This document shows positions 32,314 through 41,241 of a DNA stretch of 64,000 nt, piece after piece. How positions within the stretch are numbered: the stretch's first letter is position 1; each line of letters opens with the position of its first letter. This DNA comes from Jiella pelagia (GTDB taxonomy: Bacteria > Pseudomonadota > Alphaproteobacteria > Rhizobiales > Rhizobiaceae). Both the position numbers and the translations under genes were made by a program. The stretch spans positions 4,258,001-4,322,000 of the forward strand of contig NZ_CP114029.1 of NCBI RefSeq assembly GCF_026898155.1. Direction: 5' to 3'. Under the pieces are notes generated by a model that saw only the letters and a program-made list of their open reading frames with translations, was not told the DNA's origin and made no database searches.

Positions 32314-33372
32314 GTGCCGTTATTTTCGCAATATATGCGTCGATTTTACGTCGCTCTCGCCGAACTCACCTGGGGCGCGATCGCGGCGCTCTCATTCGGC
32401 CATCTGGCGGTCAGCTGGCTCCTGCTGGCAATCGTCGGCGAAAGCGACTTCGTGTCCCGGCCGGTCGATTTCGTCTACTATTACATCGTCACCGCGACCA
32501 CCGTCGGCTACGGTGACCTGTCGCCGCAGACCGGCGCCGGGCGGCTGGTCGCGGCATTCTTCGTCCTGCCGGGCGCGATCGCCATCTTCACCGCCGTGCT
32601 CGGCAAGCTGCTCGCGGCGGTAAGCAACACCTGGAGGAGCCGGATGAAGGGGCTGGGGAATTTCGGCGACCGCGCCGATCACGACGTCGTCATGGGCTGG
32701 CAGGAAGCGACGACGCGGCGGCTGCTCGGGCTGATCCATAGCGAGCGTCGGGAAGGTGAGGCGGTGACGGTCCTGATTGCCAAGGACCTCGAACAGAATC
32801 CGGCGCCCGAGACGGTCGACTATGTCAGGGTGGACCGGCTCGCCGATCCTGCCGGCCTCGAACGCGCGGGCGCTGCCAATGCACGCTCGATCATCGTGCG
32901 TGGGGTGAGCGACGACGAGACACTGGCGGCTGCCCTCGTCGCCTCCGCCACCTGCCCGAGCGCCCATGTCGTCGCCTATTTCGATTTCGAATCGACCGCG
33001 AGCATCCTGCGCCAGCAGAATTCGCGTATCGAGTCGGTGACGTCGCTCTCCTCCGAGCTGATGGTTCGCGCCGCCCGTGATCCGGGCACCTCCGTCGTCG
33101 CCAATCTCCTGTTGTCGGCCGGCAAGGACGACACCGCCTTCTCCGTCAAGGTGCCGGAAGGTAAGGCGGCGTTTCCCTACGAGGTGGCGCTTCGGCTCAT
33201 GCGCCGACGACACGCGGTCACCCTCGTCGGCATGAACCGCCATGGAAATGTCGATCTCAATTGCCACGAAGGGACCGAGATCCAATCCGGCGATGTCCTC
33301 TTCTACATCGCCGACCACAGGCTCGATCCCGGCGCCATCGCCTGGGACGCGTTCGCAAAGGAGAGCGCATGA
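32314..33372 (+). CDS. Potassium channel with RCK/TrkA-N-like domain
   Basis: 352 aa. Two transmembrane helices (about 18-42 and 73-100) flank a pore loop with the K+ selectivity filter TVGYGD at 63-68. The cytoplasmic part (about 115-350) is TrkA-N/RCK-like, with VVMGWQEATTRRLLGL replacing the canonical GxGxxG and a late segment HGNVDLNCHEGTEIQSGDVL like a TrkA-C domain. Such channels open on ligand binding to the RCK ring. It heads the plus-strand Yjf arm and overlaps yjfK by ATGA. A link between K+ flux and PspA is suggested by context only. Confidence 0.88.
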   Translation: MPLFSQYMRRFYVALAELTWGAIAALSFGHLAVSWLLLAIVGESDFVSRPVDFVYYYIVTATTVGYGDLSPQTGAGRLVAAFFVLPGAIAIFTAVLGKLLAAVSNTWRSRMKGLGNFGDRADHDVVMGWQEATTRRLLGLIHSERREGEAVTVLIAKDLEQNPAPETVDYVRVDRLADPAGLERAGAANARSIIVRGVSDDETLAAALVASATCPSAHVVAYFDFESTASILRQQNSRIESVTSLSSELMVRAARDPGTSVVANLLLSAGKDDTAFSVKVPEGKAAFPYEVALRLMRRRHAVTLVGMNRHGNVDLNCHEGTEIQSGDVLFYIADHRLDPGAIAWDAFAKESA

Positions 33373-34031
33373 TCTTCTCGCTGTTCGGCAGCAAGAACAA
33401 GGCCGATGATCTTCCCAAGGAGCGCGGACCGCTGGGCGTTGCCATCGGTGGCGCGATCGAGATCGATACGCTGGCGCTGGAGGCCGACGCGGCCGGCAGC
33501 AATCCCGGCATGGAGCTGCCGGCGAGCGGCAACTTCATCGTCGTCGCCTATGGCGAGGCGCGGCTCGACGGCGAGACGATCCTGTCGCGCTACTACGATG
33601 AGGACGATCGGCTGCTGCAGACGCTGTCGGCAACGGGCAAGCCCGGCGACGCGATTCAGGACGTCAGCCTCTACGCCTCCTGGGACAGCGTCGTGCCGGC
33701 GGGCCGGGCAGAATGGGACCGCTGGACCGGATCCTCGGGCCTCATCGGCCAGCCGACCTATGACGCCGACGGCATTCTTTTCGATCGCTACTGGGGCGAG
33801 GGGGCGGGGCGGGCCGACCTCGTCGAGTTCGTCGAGGACGTCGACGACGGAACCAGCGTCCGCCAGATCCATCAGACCTGCATGCTCTATTCGCGCCCCC
33901 TCGGCCGGGCGCAGGAGATGCTGCTGATCAACATCGAGCGCGACATCGCCCAACGGGCGAGCCGCGAGGGCGGCTCGGTCGAATTCCTGCTCGGCTATGG
34001 TCTGTCGCCGGGAGACGTGCGACGGGTCTGA
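33369..34031 (+). CDS. YjfK-family protein (DUF2491)
   Basis: 220 aa soluble protein matching DUF2491: GPLGVAIGGAIEIDTLALE at the start and ARLDGETILSRYYDEDDRLLQTL in the middle. Acidic, no signal or membrane segment. Function unknown. Start ATG 33369 overlaps the channel stop by four bases, so channel and YjfK are probably made in fixed proportion. Confidence 0.86.
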   Translation: MIFSLFGSKNKADDLPKERGPLGVAIGGAIEIDTLALEADAAGSNPGMELPASGNFIVVAYGEARLDGETILSRYYDEDDRLLQTLSATGKPGDAIQDVSLYASWDSVVPAGRAEWDRWTGSSGLIGQPTYDADGILFDRYWGEGAGRADLVEFVEDVDDGTSVRQIHQTCMLYSRPLGRAQEMLLINIERDIAQRASREGGSVEFLLGYGLSPGDVRRV

Positions 34032-34070
34032 TACCAGCGACCCGGGAGAATGGCTCCCGGGTCGCTGGTA
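34032..34070 (+). terminator. Perfect 17-bp palindrome after yjfK
   Basis: TACCAGCGACCCGGGAG and its exact complement enclose a 5-base loop, starting directly after the yjfK stop. There is no T run, so it may be an attenuator or mRNA-stabilising stem separating yjfK from yjfL. Confidence 0.55.
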
Positions 34071-34236
34071 GGAAGCCCGCGCGGCGATTGAGCGGTAACC
34101 CCTCGGCGCCGTTCGAAGACCGGGGCTGACGGTCTGAAGAACCGCCGCAGTGACGGCACGAGGCGGCGCGGCACATGAGCGCCGCGGGCGAAACGACGAT
34201 GCGGGCGAGATATCCCGCGCAACGAGAGGAATTTGA

Positions 34237-34638
34237 ATGTTCGGTTATGCTGCGGGCCTGCCGGCCTTTCTCGCCTATTTCGTTCTCGGGCTGGTGCTCT
34301 ACGGCCTGTTCAGCTGGGTCTACACGACGCTGACCCCGCAGAAGGAAATCACCCTGATCCGGGCCGGCAACACCTCTGCCGTCGTCGCCTTCATGGGCGC
34401 GATCCTCGGCTTCTCGCTGCCGCTCGCTTCGGCCGCCGCGAACTCGGTCTCGATCGTCGACTTCATCATCTGGTCTGTCATCGGCCTGCTGGCGCAGATC
34501 CTTGCCTTCTTCATCGCCTCGCGGACGATGACCGGTCTGCACCAGCGCATTACCGACGGCGAGATCGCGGCGGGGATCTGGACCGGCGGCATCGCGCTTT
34601 CGGTCGGCATTCTCAATGCCGCCTGCATGACCTACTGA
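34237..34638 (+). CDS. YjfL-family membrane protein (DUF350)
   Basis: 133 aa with four transmembrane helices (about 8-28, 48-70, 75-95, 110-132), the usual DUF350 layout; KEITLIRAGNTSAVVAFMGAILG is the conserved loop and helix 2. Role unknown; always found with YjfM/YjfC-type partners. GAGAGGAAT precedes the ATG. Confidence 0.88.
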   Translation: MFGYAAGLPAFLAYFVLGLVLYGLFSWVYTTLTPQKEITLIRAGNTSAVVAFMGAILGFSLPLASAAANSVSIVDFIIWSVIGLLAQILAFFIASRTMTGLHQRITDGEIAAGIWTGGIALSVGILNAACMTY

Positions 34639-34649
34639 GGAGACTGGGG

Positions 34650-35231
34650 ATGCGCAGACGTTTCACCAGAAGAACACCGCCGATCCTCACGCTCGGCACG
34701 ATCGCCGCCACCGGCATGGTCCTCTACGGCTGCGGCGACGAAGCGCCGCAGGACGTCGCCTTCTCGACGCCGCAGCAATGCGCTGAGGCCGGCGTCGACG
34801 CGCAGATCTGCGAGGCCGAGTATCAGCAGGCCCTGCAGAAGCATCTGCAGGCTGCCCCTCACTATGCCAACCTGCAGGAGTGCGAGGCGGCGATCGGCGA
34901 GGGCAAGTGCTTCCAGGCTGGCGGTGCCGGCGGTCAGGATACGGCGGGCCAGACCAGTGGCCAGGGATCCGGCTTCTTCGTGCCGTTCATGACCGGCTAT
35001 CTGATCTCCTCGGCCCTGTCGAACATGTCGAGCTACGGCGCCTATCGCGACTATCGCTACTCGTCCGGCTACTCCTCGACGCCGATCTACCGGAACCGGA
35101 GCGGCGACGCGCTGACCAGCAGGGTCGAGGGAGGCAAGGCCGTGAGCCGGCCGGTCAACGTCAACACGCGAACGGTCTCGCGCTCCGGCTTCGGCGGCCG
35201 CTCCTCGTCGCGCGGGTTCTTCGGTGGGTGA
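34650..35231 (+). CDS. YjfM/YgiB-family protein (DUF1190)
   Basis: 193 aa envelope protein. An N-terminal hydrophobic segment ends in MVLYGCG, a possible lipobox, followed by repeated Cys-containing units (QQCAEAGVDAQICEAEY and LQECEAAIGEGKCF) and a Gly/Ser/Tyr/Arg-rich tail ending in RSSSRGFFGG. This matches DUF1190. Function unknown. Eleven bases after yjfL, with GAGGAG as ribosome site. Confidence 0.87.
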   Translation: MRRRFTRRTPPILTLGTIAATGMVLYGCGDEAPQDVAFSTPQQCAEAGVDAQICEAEYQQALQKHLQAAPHYANLQECEAAIGEGKCFQAGGAGGQDTAGQTSGQGSGFFVPFMTGYLISSALSNMSSYGAYRDYRYSSGYSSTPIYRNRSGDALTSRVEGGKAVSRPVNVNTRTVSRSGFGGRSSSRGFFGG

Positions 35232-35300
35232 TCGGCACGCCATGACCGCGGCAAGGGCGGGCGGTGCGTTCGCGCGCTGCTCCGCCGCAGGCTCGCCCCG

Positions 35301-36458
35301 ATGAAGCGGATCGAGATCCCCGAGCGCGATAACTGGCGCGAGGCCGCCGAGAGCGTCGGCTTCGGCTTCCACGAAATGTATGGCGAACCCTATTGGATCG
35401 ATGGCGCCGCCTATGTCTTCTCGCTCGCCGAGGTCGAGGAGGCGATCGAGGCGCCCTCCCAGGAACTGCACGACATGTGCATGGATCTTGTCGGCGACGT
35501 GGTGCGTGACGAACAGGCGATGGAGAGGCTGCAGGTCCCCGAGGCGATGCGCGATCTCGTCGCCTCGTCCTGGCAGCGGGGCGACAAGCATCTCTACGGC
35601 CGCTTCGACCTTGCCTATGACGGCACCGGGCCGGCGAAGCTCCTCGAATACAACGCCGATACGCCGACCTCGATCTTCGAGGCGGCCTTCTTCCAGTACA
35701 ACTGGCTGACCGACAACGTCGCCCGCGGCACCCTGCCGGAGGACGCCGACCAGTACAATTCGATCCAGGAGGCGCTGGTCGAGGCGTTCGGGGCGTTTTC
35801 CAAGGAGCCGATCTTCCACTTCGCCGCCTGGACCGAAAGCGACGAGGATCGCGGCACCGCCGCCTATCTGATGGACTGTGCCGTCCAGGCCGGCCACCGC
35901 ACCAGCCTCCTCGACATCCGCGACGTCGGGGTCGACGAAAAAGGCCGATTCACCGACACCGAAGACCGGGTGATCGACCTCCTCTTCAAGCTCTACCCTT
36001 GGGAGGACATGCTGCGCGAGCCCTTCGCCAGGTATCTTTCGACCGCCGGCGCAACGATCGTCGAGCCGGCATGGAAGACGATCCTGTCCAACAAGGGCAT
36101 CCTGCCGCTCCTGTGGGATCGGCATGCGGGACACCCGAACCTGCTTCCCGCCTGGTTCGACGATGACGCCCAGGCGAAGACCCTGAAGGACGCCGTGCGC
36201 AAGCCGCTGTTTTCGCGCGAAGGCGAAAATGTCGAGGTGCTGAAGGACTGGAAAAGCGTCGAGATCACCGAGGGCTCCTACGGCAGCGAAGGCTTCATCG
36301 TTCAGGCGCTCACGTCGCTGTTCGAGAAGGACGGCGCCTATGCCGTGCTCGGCTCCTGGATCGTCGGCGACCGGGCCTGCGGCCTCGGCATGCGCGAGGA
36401 TCGCTCGCCCATCACCCGCAACCTCTCGCGCTTCGTGCCTCACATCATCCTGGAGTGA
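35301..36458 (+). CDS. Glutathionylspermidine synthase-family ATP-grasp protein (YjfC-like)
   Basis: 385 aa ATP-grasp ligase related to the synthetase half of glutathionylspermidine synthase. Recognisable: RFDLAYDG..AKLLEYNADTPTS, PIFHFAAWTESDEDRGT, and EPAWKTILSNKGILPLLW. The amidase half is absent, as in YjfC and YgiC, whose substrates are unproven. Last gene of the Yjf arm; about 70 bases separate it from yjfM. Confidence 0.9.
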   Translation: MKRIEIPERDNWREAAESVGFGFHEMYGEPYWIDGAAYVFSLAEVEEAIEAPSQELHDMCMDLVGDVVRDEQAMERLQVPEAMRDLVASSWQRGDKHLYGRFDLAYDGTGPAKLLEYNADTPTSIFEAAFFQYNWLTDNVARGTLPEDADQYNSIQEALVEAFGAFSKEPIFHFAAWTESDEDRGTAAYLMDCAVQAGHRTSLLDIRDVGVDEKGRFTDTEDRVIDLLFKLYPWEDMLREPFARYLSTAGATIVEPAWKTILSNKGILPLLWDRHAGHPNLLPAWFDDDAQAKTLKDAVRKPLFSREGENVEVLKDWKSVEITEGSYGSEGFIVQALTSLFEKDGAYAVLGSWIVGDRACGLGMREDRSPITRNLSRFVPHIILE

Positions 36459-36921
36459 GCGAGAGCGGGCTTGCAGCACTCGGGTGAACCGCGTCCAGAA
36501 ATCGCCTCGTAGCCGACCGGCCGGGGTGTGATCGGGCCAGACCGGCACGCGCCGCCGATGTGGCACGTCAAATCATCGTTCGTATCGATGCTCGCCATTT
36601 GTGACGTAACGGAAATTCCTTGTCGCGGCTGCGCTGTCGCGGTATCACCGGGGAGGTGCCGGTCGCTCTGTGTCGCCGAGGTTTGTCCGATCAAGTGGCG
36701 GCTTGCGGCCGGCCGGAGCGATCCCCGTGCCTCGGTGGGCGCCGCAGAAGTGCCTTCGAAGTCTCACTTGCTGTGTCGTCGATCACAGCCGCGTCGGCAG
36801 GTGGAAACCCGGTCTCGGGCCGCTCCGACGCAATCGTTCGGTGTCTCGATCGATTTCTCGCTGGGAGCGATCGGCACGCCGGGCAGGGGCATATCATCCA
36901 CCGACCCATGGGCCTCGTCCG
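36459..36921. other. Interval before the Sel1-repeat gene
   Basis: No gene supported. The frame of the next gene stays open back to 36670 but that stretch lacks protein character. No clear terminator or promoter recognised. Confidence 0.4.
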
Positions 36922-39798
36922 ATGACCACAACGCACCGCTCCCGCCGCCTCGCGCTCCTCGCCGGCGTGGCTCTCCTTGTCGCTGTTCCGGCCGATGCCG
37001 ACCAGCTTCTGGCCCAAGCCGCGACCGATTGCCGGGAGGCGAAGGACCATTTCGAGATCGCCCGGCAGATCGACACGCCTGAAGCCTATCAGGCCCATAT
37101 CGATGCCTTCGGTGCCTGCCCCTATGCGAGCTTTGCGCGTATCCTGCAGGGCCAGAGCGAGGCGAAGGCGGGCCAACCCGCCGAGACCGGCGCCGGCGAG
37201 CCGCAAATTTCCGGGCAACCGGCGGCATCTGGCGGCGACGGGGCGGAGCCTTCCGCAGCGGACGCGGCACTGGCACCCGGCGGCGACGCTGGGCCTGTCG
37301 AGGACGCCGCCGCCTCGGCACCGCCGATCGTGCCAGAAAGCGAAGAACCTGCGCCAAGTGTCGCCGAGGATCCGTTCTCCGGTGCCGGCGGCACTCCAAC
37401 GGCCGGCGGCAACAATGACGAACCCCAGCCGGTTCCCATCCCCGCGCCCGATGCCGATATAACCGCGCCGGTTCCGCCGGCCGTGCCCATCGAACCAACA
37501 GGGCCTGCCGACGCGGGCAATGCCGCGTCGCCGCCGGTGCCGGCCGTCACCCCGCAACCGCCCACAGACGAGGCGACGCTCCTTGCCGACACGCTGGTCG
37601 ACCGACTGAACGCGTTGCAAGGCAATTCGAGCCAGAACGCCCCGCGATTCCGCTACGACTCTGCGGTTCTCGACCAGGGCGATCTCTTCGTCACCAATCT
37701 CAGGCTGACCAAGGACGACGGCCAGCCAAACTGGAGCGGCTTCGTCGCGCCGTCGACGGTGGTGCTCAAGCCGAAGATCGAGGCGGACGGGACATTCTCC
37801 GCCAGTTCCATCTTCATGACCAAGTCGAGCATCCGGGCGACGCAGGAGAACGGTCCGAACGACCGGGTGGCGACGATCACCTCGATCTCGATCCTCGATC
37901 CGCGTCTTGCCGCCGTCGGGGCAACACCCGCGGGCGACAGTCTCGGTCCGGTCGACCTGCGTGGCTTCGACATTCGCTCCATCGTCGGCTTCAGCCCAGC
38001 CGGCGAACTCCTGAAGATCGCCGCGATCCAGTTGACCACCAACGGCGTTTCCGATGGCCTGCCGCAGTCGGCGACGTTCAGCGTCAAGAACCTCGCCTTC
38101 ACGCCGCAGCAGATGGCAACCATCACCGAAAGCAACGTCGCCGATCTCGAGGGCCTCGGCCCGGACTTCTTCGATTTCAGCCTGACCACCATGATGCAGC
38201 GTGACACCGCGGCGCTGAGCGTCAAGCTGACCGAGATCTTGGAGGTGGGCCAGGAGGGCAGCCTGACCGTCTCTGCGGCGCTGGGCAACTTCTCGTCCGC
38301 CGACATCCGTACGCTGCTCGCTGCGAAGAACCCGGTGGCGCTGGCCGGTCTCGGGACTGAACTCCAAGAGGCCGAGGTCAATTTCGTCAATACGTCGCTC
38401 GTGGACAAGGTCCTCGCCATCGCCGCCAAGGCTCAGAACATCGATCCGCCGCTGTTTCGGGCGGCCATTCCGACCGCTGCGCGCGACGCGGTTCTGGACG
38501 CCACAGGCAATGCCGGGCTCGCCGAAAACCTCGCCGATGCACTGCGGGCGTTTCTCGCCGACCCTCGCTCGCTGCGTGTCTCGATCAAGCCGGCCCAGCC
38601 GGCGCCGATCGTCGGCACCGCCTTCGCGCTCGCGGGTGCGGCCGATCCGATGGCCCAAATGGCGCTGTTTTCACCGACCGTCTCGGTCAATGGCGGCGCG
38701 GCCGTCCCGCTGCTCGATGGGGCGCCGGCCGCCCCCGCGCCAGCGCCCGTTCCGCCCGGCCTCGCACCGGGCGAGGCGGACGCTCTCGCACCGCCCGCGG
38801 AACAGCGCCCGGATGCGGCCGCGCCGGTGGATCCGCTGCCACTGGTGCCGGCGCCCGACAGCGCGCTGCTGTCGCCCCCGCCACCTCTGGCGAACCCCGG
38901 CGATGCCGAGGCGCCCCGGCTGGGAGCTGCGACGGCGAGCGTGCTTGCCGATTGCGACCGCCTTGCCGCCGATGCCGACGATCCGAGCAAGCCCGCCGCC
39001 GTGGCCGGCGTGAAGGCGCCGAGTGACATTGATGTCGCCAAGGCGCTGCCGGCCTGCGAGGCCGCCCATCGTCTCGCGCCTGGCGATGCCCGGATCACCT
39101 TCCAACTCGGGCGCACTTATCAGGCGGCCGGGCGGGATGAGGATGCGGCGACGCTCTACCTTGAGGCGGCCGAAGCGGGCCAGTCCGTCGCTCAATACGA
39201 GCTGGCGCTGGCCTTCTACGACGGGCGCGGCGTTCCGCAGGACCCGCGTCGGGCAGTCGAATGGCTGGAGAAATCTTCCGTCCAGGGCAATGGTTTCGCC
39301 AAATACTTCCTCGGGGTCGAGAAGGTGAACGGCACCTACGTTCCGCAGGACTATCCCGGCGCCTATCAGATGTTTGAGGATGCAGCCGCCTTCGGCGTGC
39401 CGGAGGCGCTCGTCGAACTCGGCAAGCTGGCCTATAGCGGCCAGGGCGTCGCCGAAGACTACGCCAAGGCCTTCGACTACTACCGTCAGGCGGCCGAAAA
39501 GGACGTGCCGGGCGGTCATTTCTACGTCGGCTTCATGGATGCCTTCGGCATCGGTGGACCGGACGCGACGCCGCTCGACGCGGCGAAGAGCATGATGACG
39601 GGGCTCGCCCAGGGCTATGCCGACGCCGAAGAGCTGATCGTCACCGGATCCGGCAAGATCTTCGATACGCCGGTCCGCCAGGCGATCCAGGACTATCTGC
39701 GGGCCGAAGGCTTCTATCGCGGCCGCAGCGACGGCATTTTCGGCCCGGCGACGATCGATGCGATCAACGCCTGGCGCACGGCGAGCCAGCGCGGCTGA
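36922..39798 (+). CDS. Large exported protein with Sel1-like repeats and C-terminal peptidoglycan-binding domain
   Basis: 958 aa. Signal peptide (about 1-24), a short Cys-containing domain (TDCREAKDHFEIARQI), a Pro/Ala/Glu-rich linker (about 75-255), a conserved-looking beta-rich region of unknown family (about 260-620), a second Pro-rich linker, then Sel1/TPR-like repeats (AQYELALAFYDGRGVPQDPRRAVEWLEKS, about 745-880), and a PG_binding_1-type end (EGFYRGRSDGIFGPATIDAINAW). It probably sits in the periplasm on the cell wall as a scaffold. The middle domain is not recognised. ATG 36922 chosen for the signal peptide. Confidence 0.8.
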   Translation: MTTTHRSRRLALLAGVALLVAVPADADQLLAQAATDCREAKDHFEIARQIDTPEAYQAHIDAFGACPYASFARILQGQSEAKAGQPAETGAGEPQISGQPAASGGDGAEPSAADAALAPGGDAGPVEDAAASAPPIVPESEEPAPSVAEDPFSGAGGTPTAGGNNDEPQPVPIPAPDADITAPVPPAVPIEPTGPADAGNAASPPVPAVTPQPPTDEATLLADTLVDRLNALQGNSSQNAPRFRYDSAVLDQGDLFVTNLRLTKDDGQPNWSGFVAPSTVVLKPKIEADGTFSASSIFMTKSSIRATQENGPNDRVATITSISILDPRLAAVGATPAGDSLGPVDLRGFDIRSIVGFSPAGELLKIAAIQLTTNGVSDGLPQSATFSVKNLAFTPQQMATITESNVADLEGLGPDFFDFSLTTMMQRDTAALSVKLTEILEVGQEGSLTVSAALGNFSSADIRTLLAAKNPVALAGLGTELQEAEVNFVNTSLVDKVLAIAAKAQNIDPPLFRAAIPTAARDAVLDATGNAGLAENLADALRAFLADPRSLRVSIKPAQPAPIVGTAFALAGAADPMAQMALFSPTVSVNGGAAVPLLDGAPAAPAPAPVPPGLAPGEADALAPPAEQRPDAAAPVDPLPLVPAPDSALLSPPPPLANPGDAEAPRLGAATASVLADCDRLAADADDPSKPAAVAGVKAPSDIDVAKALPACEAAHRLAPGDARITFQLGRTYQAAGRDEDAATLYLEAAEAGQSVAQYELALAFYDGRGVPQDPRRAVEWLEKSSVQGNGFAKYFLGVEKVNGTYVPQDYPGAYQMFEDAAAFGVPEALVELGKLAYSGQGVAEDYAKAFDYYRQAAEKDVPGGHFYVGFMDAFGIGGPDATPLDAAKSMMTGLAQGYADAEELIVTGSGKIFDTPVRQAIQDYLRAEGFYRGRSDGIFGPATIDAINAWRTASQRG

Positions 39799-39939
39799 GC
39801 GTGGCGGTCTCGGCGAAAGCATGGAAGCGCCATAACGCCTGCCGCGACGCTCGATTGCAGACAGCTGGCGGCGGCAGCCCTACCATGGCGAGCGGGGCCG
39901 CCTAGCTTTGTCAGGGAAACGGAACCAACGGCAGGCAGG

Positions 39940-40930
39940 ATGACGAGCATGGCAAAGCCGCGACTGGAGATCGACCCGGGCGCTTTCGATCCCGAGACCA
40001 CCGATCCCGAGCCTCGTCAAGCTGACGGACTGGCTGCGCAAGGAGCAGCGCCAGCGTCCCGACACATGGTCCATGCCGCTCGATAAGGTCCGCAAGGCCC
40101 GCAAGGAGGGCAAGGGCGTCTTCCCGTTCGCGCCGAAAGACAAGAAGGCCGAAACCCACAACCATATCGGTGCGGCCGGTCGCTCCATCGCGATGCGGAT
40201 CTTCCGCCCGACGGATGGAGCGACGCGCGGCAGCTTCCTGCACATCCATGGCGGCGGCTGGGTTTTCGGCGGTTCCGAAGAGTCCGACCCGCGGCTGCGC
40301 CGGCTTGCCGATGCGACAGGCCTCACCGTGGTCTCGGTGGAATATCGGCTGGCACCCGAACATCCCTTTCCGGCGGCACCGGAAGACTGCGTCGACGTCG
40401 CCGTTGCACTTGCCAATGGCCATCTGCCGGCACCGCGCGGTTTTCTGGCGATCGGCGGGGAATCGGCTGGCGCCCATCTCGCCGTACTGACGCTGATCAG
40501 GCTGCGCGACGAATACAAGCTCCGCCCCTTCCGCGCGGCGCTGCTCGTCGCCGGCTGCTACGACCTGTCTCTGACCCCAAGCGTGCGGGCGGCCGGCGAG
40601 GAGCGCCTCGTCCTCAACACCGACGACGTCAAGGAATTCGTGCTGCGCTTCGTGCCGGACGACTATTCGCTTAAGGATCCGGCGGTCTCGCCGCTCTATG
40701 CCGATCTGTCCGACCTTCCGCCGGCCCGGTTCAGCTGCGGCACGAAGGACCTCCTCCTCGACGACACCCTGTTCATGGCCACCCGCTGGGTTGCGGCGGG
40801 CAATGCGGCCGAGCTTCATCTGACCAATGGCGGTGTGCACGTCTTCGAAGCTTTCGATACCGAAGTCGGCAAGAGATCGCTGACGGCAATGGAAGCTTAT
40901 CTTCGCGATCGGATCGACTTCCCGGCTTGA
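39940..40930 (+). CDS. HSL-type alpha/beta hydrolase (apparent frameshift at 40009-40015)
   Basis: Carboxylesterase of the hormone-sensitive-lipase family, about 329 aa after one correction. Oxyanion motif HGGG at 103-106, nucleophile elbow GESAG at 173-177 (Ser175), and C-terminal GGVHVFEAF with the catalytic His. The break after TDPE is at GAGCCTC; GAGCTC gives DPELVKLTDWLRKEQRQRP. ATG 39940 follows GGCAGGCAGG; ATG 39949 is possible. Substrate probably a short-chain ester; not determinable. Confidence 0.9.
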
Positions 40931-41241
40931 GTGGCGGGAACTTCTTTGCCAGGCAGCGAATTTCATGGGCCGTCGTGTAACTGCGCGGGGCGGCCCCCAG
41001 ACGCTGCAGACCCGCTGTGCGGTTCTCACAAACCCTTGAATGTTGCGGCGAATCAGCTTTGGCGACGATAGCCATCTTCGTGGCGTTAATGTATCATTCA
41101 CTTAAATTCGCTAAGGTGAGAAAGAGAAAATCTCCAGCTGTCATTTTCATGCCGCAGTTATGGGCAAGTTCGAAGTGACATAAAGGGGCGCCCGCCAGGG
41201 GAAGGGTTGGGCGCGACACGTCAGTCGTAGGGGGATGCCGG
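40931..41241. other. Interval upstream of the DUF882 gene
   Basis: AT-richer stretch around 41080-41160 likely holds the promoter of the DUF882 gene. No gene, terminator or repeat recognised with confidence. Confidence 0.4.
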
